In this document: positions 1 through 7,017 of the stretch, piece by piece
Position numbering within the stretch: the stretch's first letter is position 1
How the letters are laid out: each line of letters begins with the position of its first letter
Assembly: GCA_003447295.1 (NCBI GenBank)
Contig: DLZQ01000035.1
Span: 33,491 to 42,186 of the forward strand
Direction of reading: 5' to 3'
Source of the DNA: Lachnospiraceae bacterium
GTDB lineage: Bacteria; Bacillota; Clostridia; Lachnospirales; Lachnospiraceae
DNA: 8,696 bases
The notes under the pieces: model-generated
What the model was told of the DNA's origin: nothing
The model's database searches: none
The model's input: only the letters and a program-made list of their open reading frames with translations
Made by a program: the position numbers and the translations under genes

Positions 1-96
1 TTCCGGACTATCGTCCTACATACTCATGTATGTTTACTTCTCTCATAGAAAACATCCGTTGCCTGCAAGCAGTCACGTCTGCTTTCTATGGAGAAG
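1..96 (-). other. Non-coding end of window with four small inverted repeats
   Basis: After the FliK-like gene no open frame starts that reaches the window edge. On the minus strand four short inverted repeats stand nearly end to end: AAGCAG/CTGCTT (84-67), TTCT/AGAA (50-38), ACATAC/GTATGT with an ATGA loop (33-18) and GGAC/GTCC with a GATA loop (16-5). None is followed by a T-tract, so they are not a standard terminator. They may be a structured leader of the next gene beyond the edge. Confidence 0.4.
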
Positions 97-1659
97 TTAT
101 GTTCTCACGTCAAAAGCGTATCTCGCTATCGGAACACTTCTCTCTGTCTTAACAAGCGGTGCCATAGCCTGGGCGGTCTGTTGTAACTCTGTTCGCAGTG
201 TGGTCTCGCAATTACAGTCGTAACCTCTCTTTTTCAGCCTCTGTGTCAACACATCCATATTTGATTCCAGATAATCCAGTATTGCATCATTCTGCACGTA
301 GAATTTGGTGCTTACTTTCACATCCTGCATTGCCACATAGACATCCAACGGTCCCAGATGCTCCATGTCCAGGTGCAGAAGAGCGCTGACCTGTCCGTCT
401 CTTTTGGCGAGATTTTTCTTGTTTGTGTATACAAACAGTTCCCCTGTCTTATGTTCTCCCTGCCGCAGGTGAAGCGGCAGCTGAATATATGTATAGGTCT
501 GATTGATCTGCTGTAAGAAATCCACATTCCGGCTTAAGTTCGACACCGCCTGATATACCTGGGAGCCACTCTGTCCGTTCTCTCCCAAAGCATCGGCAAA
601 TCCCTTCAGCTGCCGTCCCAGCCTCTGGTACAGCTGTTCCACCTTCTCCGGAGACTCCACATCCTCCGGGCGTAAGCTCCAGCTGTCCAGTAACAGCTTT
701 CCCGGCAGTTCCGTCACTTTAGAGTCCTGTAATACCCTGTGTAACAGATGCACATCCTTTGTGTCCAGTCCCTGCTTCAGTAATTTCTGTATGTTCTTAA
801 GCTGTGCCGTCACTGACTCATCCGAATCCGCTTCTTTTACTGTGGTATCTGACAGCCTGCCCATATTCTCTTCGGATATCTCTTCCGGCTGCAGTATTTC
901 CGGTTTTTCCTCCACAATGGTCTGTAACGGCTGTGTGTTCTCTGCCTGCACCGTATCCGTTGCTCCGGGCACTTCTCCTTCTGCCAGCAGCAGGTCTGTA
1001 ATTGCCTGGTATAACCCGGCAGCCTGCTCCACATCCCCACCTGCTACCATCTCCTGTAATGTAGCCGTCAGTGCTTCGGAAGCATCCGCAATTCCTTCTG
1101 TCAGCTGATGCGTCAGATTCCGGTAGGATGCCATCTGCGAAATATTTTCTTCCGTCACCGGCAGTTCCAGTCTGTGAAGATTTACAATATCCATAATCTC
1201 AGCATCCGGAAAAGTATTGCTCTCATGCCAGATCTGCTGCAGCGTATTTTTATCGATGGGAAGCCCCGCATCCATCAGCTGCTTTGTCATTGCCACCGTA
1301 TTTTCATTTGTTGGAAGCGATGCCATATCCAAAGCCTTCCGTACTGTTCCTTCTGTTGCCATATTCGTAAACAGTGGGCTTAAGTTCAGCGTCTGCCCAT
1401 TGCTTTTTACCTGAAAGGTGATATTCTGCCCCAGATCCAGACGGATATCCGCATCCACCTTCGCATCAATCAGCACATCCTGCAACAGGCGGATCTGTGC
1501 GTTGCTGCCCTCCCTGGAGACAATCTCTCCCCGCAGGGTCTGTCCCGGCACCAGCGAACGGATCTGACGATTCGCCTGCTCCGCATTTTCACTGTCCGGT
1601 ATCTGTATTCTGTTGTTATCCGCAATTTTATCCTGCGTAAACCACCCTGTCAGCTTCAT
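97..1659 (-). CDS. FliK-like (YlqG-type) flagellar hook-length-control domain protein
   Basis: The C-terminal part (about 394-485) resembles the FliK hook-length-control domain: LPLHLRQGEHKTGELFVY (394-411), LLHLDMEHLGPLDVYVAM (427-444), then VSTKFYVQNDAILDYLESNMDVLTQRLKKRGY (449-480). In FliK this domain contacts FlhB to switch export substrates. The N-terminal part (36-96) is beta-rich, with G-x-x-L-x-G spacing. A helical middle carries three related units, LPTNEN (116-121), LPIDKN (133-138) and LPVTEEN (166-172), each followed by a helix. Residues 228-285 are acidic and low in complexity, probably a flexible linker. The protein has 520 residues and no signal peptide. GGAGG lies 9 bases before the ATG. 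It follows rnhB by 24 bases, as ylqG does in B. subtilis. Whether it acts in flagella or elsewhere cannot be told from this window. Confidence 0.7.
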   Translation of the reverse strand: MKLTGWFTQDKIADNNRIQIPDSENAEQANRQIRSLVPGQTLRGEIVSREGSNAQIRLLQDVLIDAKVDADIRLDLGQNITFQVKSNGQTLNLSPLFTNMATEGTVRKALDMASLPTNENTVAMTKQLMDAGLPIDKNTLQQIWHESNTFPDAEIMDIVNLHRLELPVTEENISQMASYRNLTHQLTEGIADASEALTATLQEMVAGGDVEQAAGLYQAITDLLLAEGEVPGATDTVQAENTQPLQTIVEEKPEILQPEEISEENMGRLSDTTVKEADSDESVTAQLKNIQKLLKQGLDTKDVHLLHRVLQDSKVTELPGKLLLDSWSLRPEDVESPEKVEQLYQRLGRQLKGFADALGENGQSGSQVYQAVSNLSRNVDFLQQINQTYTYIQLPLHLRQGEHKTGELFVYTNKKNLAKRDGQVSALLHLDMEHLGPLDVYVAMQDVKVSTKFYVQNDAILDYLESNMDVLTQRLKKRGYDCNCETTLRTELQQTAQAMAPLVKTERSVPIARYAFDVRT

Positions 1660-1683
1660 TTTTTGTCTCCTCCGACATTTCCC

Positions 1684-2442
1684 TTAAAAGCCGAAATTCT
1701 TAATAAAACTGTGTCTGTGAATCGGTGTCGGTCCGTATTCCTTCAACGCCGCAATGTGCGCTGCACTGCCGTAGCCCTTGTTGGAAGCAAAATCATATTC
1801 CGGAAATACGTCAGCGTACTGTTCCATGAGCCGGTCCCTGGTCACTTTCGCGACAATGCTTGCTGCTCCAATGGAAATACTCTTGGCATCGCCCTTAATA
1901 ATGGGAACCTGTCTGATGTTCACCCCCGGGATCGTTACGGCATCATTTAACAAAAGATCCGGTGCAGGAGTTAATTTACCGATTGCCTCCCGCATAGCCT
2001 CATAGGTTGCCTGCAAAATATTGATCTCATCAATTCGTTTTGGAGAAGCATAACCCACTGCCCAGGCAACAGCTTCCCGTGTGATCACATCATACAACTC
2101 TTCTCTCTTTTTTTCGGATAATTGCTTGGAATCATTAATATACAAAATATGGCAGTCCTTGGGCAATATCACCGCACCTGCCACCACCGGTCCCGCCAAA
2201 GGTCCTCTTCCCACTTCGTCGATCCCGCAGATATAAGAATACTGCGCATATTCTCTCTCGTATTTTTTCAGATTTTCAATACGTTGTTTTTCTTTTTCCA
2301 GGGCATCCAGCTTTTTCCGGGCACTTGCCACCAGCTTCTGTACGCCACTTCTTGGATCCGTCTCATACTCTGCTATAAATTCAGGCAGCTTTTCCGTAGA
2401 AGCTGCCTGTAATGTTTCTTTAATCTTTGCTGCACTTTCCAT
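1684..2442 (-). CDS. rnhB: Ribonuclease HII
   Basis: RNase HII cuts the RNA strand of RNA-DNA hybrids and removes single ribonucleotides misincorporated into DNA. The 252-residue protein has a helical N-terminal extension of about 70 residues, also present in the Bacillus enzyme, before the catalytic core. The core begins CGIDEVGRGPLAGPVV (72-87), with metal-binding D75 and E76. It continues with D167 in LLLNDA, KGDAKSISIGAASIVAKVTRD (183-203) ending in catalytic D203, NKGYGS (221-226) and HRHSF (242-246). All four acidic residues are present. GAGGG lies 7 bases before the ATG, and the gap from lepB is 25 bases. Confidence 0.97.
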   Translation of the reverse strand: MESAAKIKETLQAASTEKLPEFIAEYETDPRSGVQKLVASARKKLDALEKEKQRIENLKKYEREYAQYSYICGIDEVGRGPLAGPVVAGAVILPKDCHILYINDSKQLSEKKREELYDVITREAVAWAVGYASPKRIDEINILQATYEAMREAIGKLTPAPDLLLNDAVTIPGVNIRQVPIIKGDAKSISIGAASIVAKVTRDRLMEQYADVFPEYDFASNKGYGSAAHIAALKEYGPTPIHRHSFIKNFGF

Positions 2443-2467
2443 TTATTTTCCCTCATCTGACGTCCGG

Positions 2468-3013
2468 TCACTGATGCTTCAATACTCCGAAATCGGAAAG
2501 CGGCCAGATGCGCAGCCACGCTTTTCCGATAATATCCTCTCTCTTAATGTTGCCCACCATATCGGTCCGGCTGTCACTGGAGTTGTTACGATTATCACCC
2601 ATGACAAAATATTCGTCCTCTTCCAGCACAATAGGATCTGCCGCTCTGCCGATGGTCTCCGGTTTGATCACTTCCCGTCCGTAAGACTCTTCCAGTTTTT
2701 CACCGTTTATGTAGATACTGCCGTCCTCCATGATCTGTACCGTCTCCCCTGGCAGACCGATGATACGTTTGATATAGTAGGTATTTGACTGATACTGAAA
2801 CGGAAATACAATAATGTCAAAACGCTCCGGATCATGGAAACGATAACTCAGCTTATCCACAATCAGATTATCCCCGTTGTGAAGGGTATTCTCCATAGAG
2901 GCTCCCTCCACTTCGGTACGTTGTCCTACGAAGGTGATCACGATCCATACTGCACCCAGAACACAAAGCAGGTAAATGGCAGTGTTCAAAAATTCTTTCA
3001 ATACTTTATTCAT
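2468..3013 (-). CDS. lepB: Type I signal peptidase (second copy)
   Basis: This is a second membrane serine protease for signal-peptide removal, 181 residues long. One membrane segment (about 11-30) leads into the Ser box EGASMENTLHNGD (36-48) with S39, the Lys box YYIKRIIGLPGE (79-90) with K82, and the canonical box E GDNRNNSSDSR (139-149). The family is certain. Its sequence differs clearly from the first copy outside the boxes, so it is not a recent duplicate. It overlaps the end of rbgA by 8 bases and has only a distant AGAGGA (12 bases) upstream, so it is probably translated by coupling to rbgA. The two copies may differ in substrate preference; nothing in the sequence shows which. Confidence 0.96.
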   Translation of the reverse strand: MNKVLKEFLNTAIYLLCVLGAVWIVITFVGQRTEVEGASMENTLHNGDNLIVDKLSYRFHDPERFDIIVFPFQYQSNTYYIKRIIGLPGETVQIMEDGSIYINGEKLEESYGREVIKPETIGRAADPIVLEEDEYFVMGDNRNNSSDSRTDMVGNIKREDIIGKAWLRIWPLSDFGVLKHQ

Positions 3014-3860
3014 TGTCTGAATCTATCCTCTCCAGTGTCATTCTTCCCAGCTTACCGCTGCGGAAATCATCGATCAGAAGTCCGGATGCCTTTACCAGGT
3101 CCAGCTGTTCTCCCTTCGAATAACATTTGCGGCTCTCTGCCACCGCTTCCAGTATTTCTATGGGTTTACCCGCAGGATCTGCTGCGTAGCGTTCCTGCAG
3201 TGCCTTCGGATACAACTCTTTGATGGCTCCGATGAGATCACATGCCAGTTCATCGGGAATTAATATCTCATCATTCATGGATCCTATAAACGCCAGCCGC
3301 ATTCCCACCTGCTGGTCCTCAAACTTTGGCCACAGGATACCGGGGGTATCCAAAAGTTCCAGCCCCTTGTTCAGGCGGATCCACTGTTTTCCTTTTGTCA
3401 CACCGGGCTTATTGCCGGTCTTTGCACAGGCTTTGCCTGCAAAGGAATTAATAAAAGTGGATTTCCCTACATTGGGAATTCCTACGACCATTGCACGGAC
3501 CGGACGATTTACAATTCCACGCTTCCTGTCACGCTCGATTTTTTCCTTACAGACTTCCTGTACCAGTCCCTGAATGGATTTGATCCCCATTCCGGTACGG
3601 GAATTAATCTCCAGCACTCCCATTCCCTTTGCGGCAAAATATTCCACCCACTTTTTATTCCAGACAGGATCTGCCAGGTCGGATTTGTTCAATAAAATAA
3701 TCCTGGACTTTCCCTTTCCAAGTTCATCAATGTCGGGATTTCTGCTGCTGATGGGAATTCTGGCATCTACCAGTTCAATGACCAGATCGATAAGTTTTAT
3801 ATTTTCCTGCATCATACGACGTGCTTTGGTCATATGGCCGGGATACCACTGATAATTCAT
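3006..3860 (-). CDS. rbgA: Ribosome biogenesis GTPase RbgA (YlqF)
   Basis: RbgA is a circularly permuted GTPase needed for late assembly of the 50S subunit. The product is 284 residues, close to the 282 of B. subtilis. The start at 3860 gives the conserved N-terminus MNYQWYPGHMTKA, including the catalytic His9. AGAGGAAA lies just upstream. A longer frame to 3941 adds 27 residues that overlap lepB and match nothing in the family. The motifs are in permuted order: NKSD (G4, 58-61), GIPNVGKST (G1, 127-135), GVTKGKQW (G2 region, 153-160) and DTPGILWPK (G3, 171-179), followed by the C-terminal helical domain. Its last 8 bases overlap the start of the second lepB. Confidence 0.97.
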   Translation of the reverse strand: MNYQWYPGHMTKARRMMQENIKLIDLVIELVDARIPISSRNPDIDELGKGKSRIILLNKSDLADPVWNKKWVEYFAAKGMGVLEINSRTGMGIKSIQGLVQEVCKEKIERDRKRGIVNRPVRAMVVGIPNVGKSTFINSFAGKACAKTGNKPGVTKGKQWIRLNKGLELLDTPGILWPKFEDQQVGMRLAFIGSMNDEILIPDELACDLIGAIKELYPKALQERYAADPAGKPIEILEAVAESRKCYSKGEQLDLVKASGLLIDDFRSGKLGRMTLERIDSDNE

Positions 3861-3892
3861 TCGTTTCCTCTTTCCTTTATTGCTGCATTCCT

Positions 3893-4468
3893 TTATTTGA
3901 TAAATCCCATACCTTCCGTAGAAGATTTTAGATGAAACCATGCCTTGCCAACGATATCATCCTCATCCACCGGACCGATATTTGCTGATCTGCTGTCTTC
4001 ACTGTTATTGGGATTATCTCCGATGCAGAAATATTCTCCGCTTCCAAGAATCAGTTCATTTTCTGCAATACCGGCATCCAGTATCCGCTCTTTGACCCAG
4101 ATACTCTGCTGACCGTTCACATACATTGTTCCGTCTGCGATCCGGACTTTATCCCCCGGTCCTGCCACAACTCTCTTGATATAATAATGGGAATTCTCAT
4201 TACCATTGGGTAGAAATGCCACAACATCTCCTGCCTTGGGGGACGACAGGATATAGGTGAAACGGTCAATGTAGATCTGCTGTCCGTTCTCCAGTGTCGG
4301 TTCCATGGACATACCCACCACTCTTGCCGATCTTCCGAGGAAGATCACCATAACTCCGGCAAGAAACACAGACAACGCAATACCGAAGATCCAACTGAAT
4401 ATCTCCCGCAAAAGTGCCTGGCTGATCTTTTTCTTTTTTTTGTAAAAACTTAATCCTTTATTTCTCAA
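3893..4468 (-). CDS. lepB: Type I signal peptidase (first copy)
   Basis: This membrane-bound serine protease removes signal peptides from exported proteins outside the membrane. The 191-residue protein has a basic N-terminus (a run of five Lys at 10-14) and one membrane segment (about 27-45). The catalytic domain follows: the Ser box GMSMEPTLENG (52-62) with nucleophile S54, the Lys box YYIKRVVAGPGD (95-106) with general base K98, and box E GDNPNNSEDSR (150-160). The usual motif is GDNRxNSxDSR, so a Pro replaces Arg. The start is a TTG (4466-4468) with AGGG 7 bases upstream; an in-frame stop lies three codons before it and there is no suitable ATG. The gene is first in its operon and is followed by rbgA after 32 bases. 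Confidence 0.95.
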   Translation of the reverse strand: MRNKGLSFYKKKKKISQALLREIFSWIFGIALSVFLAGVMVIFLGRSARVVGMSMEPTLENGQQIYIDRFTYILSSPKAGDVVAFLPNGNENSHYYIKRVVAGPGDKVRIADGTMYVNGQQSIWVKERILDAGIAENELILGSGEYFCIGDNPNNSEDSRSANIGPVDEDDIVGKAWFHLKSSTEGMGFIK

Positions 4469-4506
4469 TGTTATGCCCTATCTCGTTATCCAGGTTTACA
4501 TGTCAC

Positions 4507-4535
4507 AGTGTACCATATCCGGGGTGCTTTTTCAA
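4507..4535 (-). promoter_or_regulatory. Sigma-A-type promoter for the lepB-rbgA-lepB-rnhB-fliK-like operon
   Basis: The minus strand shows TTGAAA (4535-4530), a 17-base spacer and TACACT (4512-4507) with an extended -10 TG (TGGTACACT). The predicted start is near 4500, giving a leader of about 30 bases to the TTG start of lepB. The -35 box overlaps the end of the T-rich tract of the rplS terminator. Confidence 0.75.
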
Positions 4536-4567
4536 ATATAAAAGGCAGCTGTATTAAAACAGCTGCC
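4533..4567 (-). terminator. Rho-independent terminator after rplS
   Basis: The minus strand carries a perfect 9-base inverted repeat GGCAGCTGT / ACAGCTGCC with a 6-base loop (4567-4544), followed by TTTTATATTTG. It starts 18 bases after the rplS stop codon. Confidence 0.9.
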
Positions 4568-4584
4568 CTCACCGGTCAATACAA

Positions 4585-4932
4585 TTATTTTACTAATTCC
4601 TTAACCTTTGCCTTCTTACCAACACGATCTCTTAAGTAATTCAGCTTAGCGCGTCTTACTTTACCCTTTCTTACAACTTCGATCTTCTCTACATTGGGAG
4701 AGTGTAAAGGCCAGGTCTTCTCTACGCCGATTCCGTTAGAAGTCTTTCTAACAGTGAAAGTCTCTCTGTTGCTGCCGCCCTGTCTCTTCAGTACAACGCC
4801 CTCAAACACCTGGATTCTCTCACGGTTACCCTCTTTGATCTTGCCGTATACCTTAACGGTATCGCCAACTTCAAACTGGTCAACGGTCTCTTTTAACTGT
4901 TCTGCTTCGATCTCTTTGATAATGTTACTCAT
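4585..4932 (-). CDS. rplS: 50S ribosomal protein L19
   Basis: L19 lies at the interface of the 30S and 50S subunits. The product is 115 residues, a standard length. It shows [13 protein letters not shown] (20-32), [15 protein letters not shown] (39-53), [22 protein letters not shown] (58-79) and the C-terminal signature [16 protein letters not shown] (91-106). A near-perfect AAGGAGG precedes the ATG, as expected for a highly expressed gene. It has its own promoter and a terminator just downstream, so it can be transcribed alone, although read-through from trmD is also possible. Confidence 0.98.
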   Translation of the reverse strand: MSNIIKEIEAEQLKETVDQFEVGDTVKVYGKIKEGNRERIQVFEGVVLKRQGGSNRETFTVRKTSNGIGVEKTWPLHSPNVEKIEVVRKGKVRRAKLNYLRDRVGKKAKVKELVK

Positions 4933-5007
4933 AATGAGCCTCCTTCATAAAATGGATGTTCTTAATACGCTTATTGGTAACAGAGGACCATCTCGTTTTC
5001 ACAACAT
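4933..5007 (-). promoter_or_regulatory. Structured rplS leader, candidate L19 leader RNA
   Basis: The 5' leader between the predicted rplS start point and the ATG contains two adjacent small hairpins on the minus strand: GGT-CCTCTGTT-ACC (4989-4976) and AATA-AGCG-TATT (4975-4964). They are enclosed by a GATG/CATC pairing (4992-4989 with 4958-4955), which shares one base with the first hairpin. A GGAGG follows 6 bases before the ATG. A cis-regulatory L19 leader family is known in Bacillota, where the ribosomal protein is thought to regulate its own mRNA. The position and the small stems fit that family, but I cannot confirm a match to its consensus. Confidence 0.5.
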
Positions 5008-5011
5008 TCAG

Positions 5012-5040
5012 ATTTTATCATAAGCCTGCATAAAAAGCAA
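5012..5040 (-). promoter_or_regulatory. Sigma-A-type promoter for rplS
   Basis: On the minus strand TTGCTT (5040-5035) is followed by 17 bases and TAAAAT (5017-5012), with an extended -10 TG (TGATAAAAT). The predicted start is near 5007-5005, giving a leader of about 70-75 bases before the rplS ATG. It lies in the short gap right after the trmD stop. Confidence 0.75.
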
Positions 5041-5047
5041 GCTTTTT

Positions 5048-6430
5048 TTATTTATACAACCACCAGATCACGGGATCCGACAGATTCAGCCCCAACCGTT
5101 CCTGCAGTTGTATGGACGCTTCATTTCCATTCACAATATGGGCATAGGGTATCATCCCCTGTTCTCTCTGTTTGTTGATCAGATAGCCTTCCAGGGATGC
5201 TGCAAGTCCTTGTCTGCGGTATGCATCCTCCACATACAGCATTCCCATGCTGCCGTCATTGTGACATCCAATGAAGCCACAGAGCTTTCCATCGATATAG
5301 ATACCGAAGACATCCCCGGCCACAATCCTCTCCCGGACATAAGTCTCGTCTCCCAGATGATAATGCTCCGACACATAAGGGACAGCTTCCACTGTCAGCT
5401 GCCGGATATCCTTGTGCCTCACCGGAAGTGGTTCCCCTCTGGTATAGCATGCCTGGGAACATAGCATACTGCCATGATACCCCAAGATTTCACTGACGCG
5501 TTCATTCCAACGGTCTGTCACAGTCACAATACTATGCTCCGACACATCTTTCGGAATCAGCGGCAGCATTTTCTCCAAATGTTCCTCATCCTCCGCATTC
5601 AACATGGCATTGCCGATCTCCGGCAGATAGATCAATATATTTTTCCCTTCCGCATAGAGAATTTCTCCCTGTCCTCTGGAAAGCGTCTCCATCATATGAA
5701 TAAAAATACGTTTCTTCGCGGAAAGTTTTTTGATGACCCGCTGTTTTTCCTGATATTTTGCATAGAGGTCCGGACGGCGTTCTTCGGTGCGTCGCTCGGA
5801 CTGTTCCCGGCGCCAGGCGTTTATTTTCTTATGATTGCCGGATAAAAGCACCTCCGGTACCTTCTTTCCATGCCAGTCCTCCGGGCGGGAATACTGGGGA
5901 TATTCCAGCAGATCGTTATGAAAGCTCTCTGTCTCGGCGGATTCGTCGTTATTAAGCACTCCGGGTACCAGTCGCGCCACAGCGTCCACCACGACCATGG
6001 CAGCCAGTTCTCCACCGGTAAGAACATAATCTCCAATAGAGATATAATCAGTTACCACTTCCTCCAATACTCGCTCATCAATTCCTTCGTAATGTCCACA
6101 AAGTAATACCAGTTCCTCTTCCCCGGACAGTTCCTTTGCCTTTTTCTGTGTAAAAGGCTCTCCCTGGGGAGTCAGATAGACACAGCGGATCTTTTTTTCT
6201 CCTGCTACCGCCCGGTAAGCATCATAGACCGGCTGTGCCTGCATCAGCATTCCGGCGCCGCCACCATAAGTGTAATCATCTACTTTTCCATGCTTGTCCT
6301 GTGTGTAATCCCGGATATTCACCGCATCGATGGAGATCAGATTTTTCTCCGCTGCCCGTCCCAGGATGCTGGTCGTCAGTCCCTGCTGCACCATCTCCGG
6401 GAACAGGGTCAGAATGTGAAACTTCATCAT
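5048..6430 (-). CDS. trmD: tRNA (guanine-37-N1)-methyltransferase TrmD fused to a GNAT acetyltransferase
   Basis: TrmD methylates N1 of G37 next to the anticodon using S-adenosylmethionine, which prevents +1 frameshifting. Residues 2 to about 238 are a complete SPOUT-type TrmD: LTLFPEM (7-13), YGGGAGM (55-61), the knot segments [11 protein letters not shown] (110-120) and [11 protein letters not shown] (131-141), catalytic-region R153, and LLSGNH...WR (195-207). The residue matching the proposed catalytic Asp169 of E. coli is Glu168. The frame continues through a basic linker (about 229-245) into a second unit (about 247-460) not present in ordinary TrmD (about 240-250 residues). Its last 120 residues look like a GNAT acyltransferase, with the acetyl-CoA loop YRRQGLA (404-410), GSMGMLYV (393-400) and [13 protein letters not shown] (436-448). 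Its substrate is unknown. The internal ATGs at 5695 and 5692 have no ribosome binding site, which favours one polypeptide. Translation starts at 6430, overlapping rimM as ATGA, or at the adjacent ATG at 6427. Confidence 0.94.
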   Translation of the reverse strand: MMKFHILTLFPEMVQQGLTTSILGRAAEKNLISIDAVNIRDYTQDKHGKVDDYTYGGGAGMLMQAQPVYDAYRAVAGEKKIRCVYLTPQGEPFTQKKAKELSGEEELVLLCGHYEGIDERVLEEVVTDYISIGDYVLTGGELAAMVVVDAVARLVPGVLNNDESAETESFHNDLLEYPQYSRPEDWHGKKVPEVLLSGNHKKINAWRREQSERRTEERRPDLYAKYQEKQRVIKKLSAKKRIFIHMMETLSRGQGEILYAEGKNILIYLPEIGNAMLNAEDEEHLEKMLPLIPKDVSEHSIVTVTDRWNERVSEILGYHGSMLCSQACYTRGEPLPVRHKDIRQLTVEAVPYVSEHYHLGDETYVRERIVAGDVFGIYIDGKLCGFIGCHNDGSMGMLYVEDAYRRQGLAASLEGYLINKQREQGMIPYAHIVNGNEASIQLQERLGLNLSDPVIWWLYK

Positions 6431-6939
6431 AAGTCAAGCAATCCTTCCAATACATGTACCTGCATCATGCCGTTTTCCACGTCCACGTTCAGTATACACT
6501 GTTTGATAGCGGGCAAAAGCAGACTCCTGCCATCTGCCATTTCCACTTCGTAAACATCATTGGCACCGGTCTCAATGACATCCTTTACCGTACCTAATTC
6601 CGCGCCATCCTCATCCTGTACCTTAAGTCCGATCAGGTCTGCAATGAAATACTCGTCTCTTTGCAGGCGCACTGCATTTTTACGGGTCACGTACAGGCTT
6701 TTCTGACGGTATTTTTCTATATCATTAATGTTGTCCAGTCCTTTGAACTTTAGGATCACAAACTGTTTAAAGAACTTGACGCCTTCGATTTCCAGATTTA
6801 ATTTTTCCCTGCCGGTGTCCAGAACGACTTCCCTTAATCTGCGGAATCTTCTGGGATCATCCGTGGTAGGATATACCTTTACTTCTCCTCTTACCCCATG
6901 GGTGGAAGTGATAATGCCGACCTGTAACAGATCTTCCAT
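6427..6939 (-). CDS. rimM: 16S rRNA-processing protein RimM
   Basis: RimM helps mature the 30S head by binding S19 and assisting 16S rRNA processing. The 170-residue product has the normal two-domain layout. The N-terminal beta-barrel carries [15 protein letters not shown] (8-22). The linker and PRC-barrel begin at [15 protein letters not shown] (93-107), with GANDVYEV (125-132) and [10 protein letters not shown] (141-150). The ATG is preceded by GGAG at 9 bases. Its stop codon overlaps the first ATG of trmD (ATGA), so translation of the two is coupled. It follows a strong terminator, so its transcription source is not obvious. Confidence 0.96.
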   Translation of the reverse strand: MEDLLQVGIITSTHGVRGEVKVYPTTDDPRRFRRLREVVLDTGREKLNLEIEGVKFFKQFVILKFKGLDNINDIEKYRQKSLYVTRKNAVRLQRDEYFIADLIGLKVQDEDGAELGTVKDVIETGANDVYEVEMADGRSLLLPAIKQCILNVDVENGMMQVHVLEGLLDL

Positions 6940-6968
6940 ATAGTCTTACTCCATTCCGGCTGATAGCC

Positions 6969-7004
6969 AAAAAACGGAGAAACACACATCTGTATGTTTC
7001 TCCG
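6969..7004 (-). terminator. Rho-independent terminator after khpA
   Basis: On the minus strand the inverted repeat CGGAGAAACATAC / GTGTGTTTCTCCG forms a 13-pair stem (one U-G wobble) with an AGAT loop, positions 7004-6975. Six T residues follow at 6974-6969. The opposite strand has no T-tract, so it works only in the gene direction. It lies between khpA and rimM, which implies that rimM-trmD are expressed by partial read-through or from a separate promoter. Confidence 0.9.
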
Positions 7005-7017
7005 CTCAACGTCTGTG

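Noticed and set aside
11..55. Short minus-strand peptide beginning MFSMREVNIHEY
   Set aside because: It is only 15 codons, stops inside the window, has no clear ribosome binding site, and overlaps the inverted repeats.
761..1108. Plus-strand open frame of 115 codons inside the FliK-like gene
   Set aside because: It is antisense to a longer gene with a good ribosome binding site, is rich in Ser and Cys, and matches no family I know. The other plus-strand frames of 60-130 codons fail for the same reasons.
3861..3941. Longer RbgA with 27 extra N-terminal residues
   Set aside because: The extension overlaps the end of lepB. Family members begin at MNYQWYPGHM, and AGAGGAAA lies directly before that ATG.
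5032..5047. Inverted repeat AAAAAGC/GCTTTTT just after trmD as a terminator
   Set aside because: The stem is almost all A-T with a 2-base loop and no T-tract beyond the stem. It overlaps the -35 box of the rplS promoter, so it is probably fortuitous or a very weak terminator.
5048..5695. Separate GNAT gene starting at the internal ATG at 5695 or 5692
   Set aside because: No ribosome binding site precedes these codons, and the TrmD frame runs through them without a stop. A fusion is simpler, although internal initiation cannot be ruled out.
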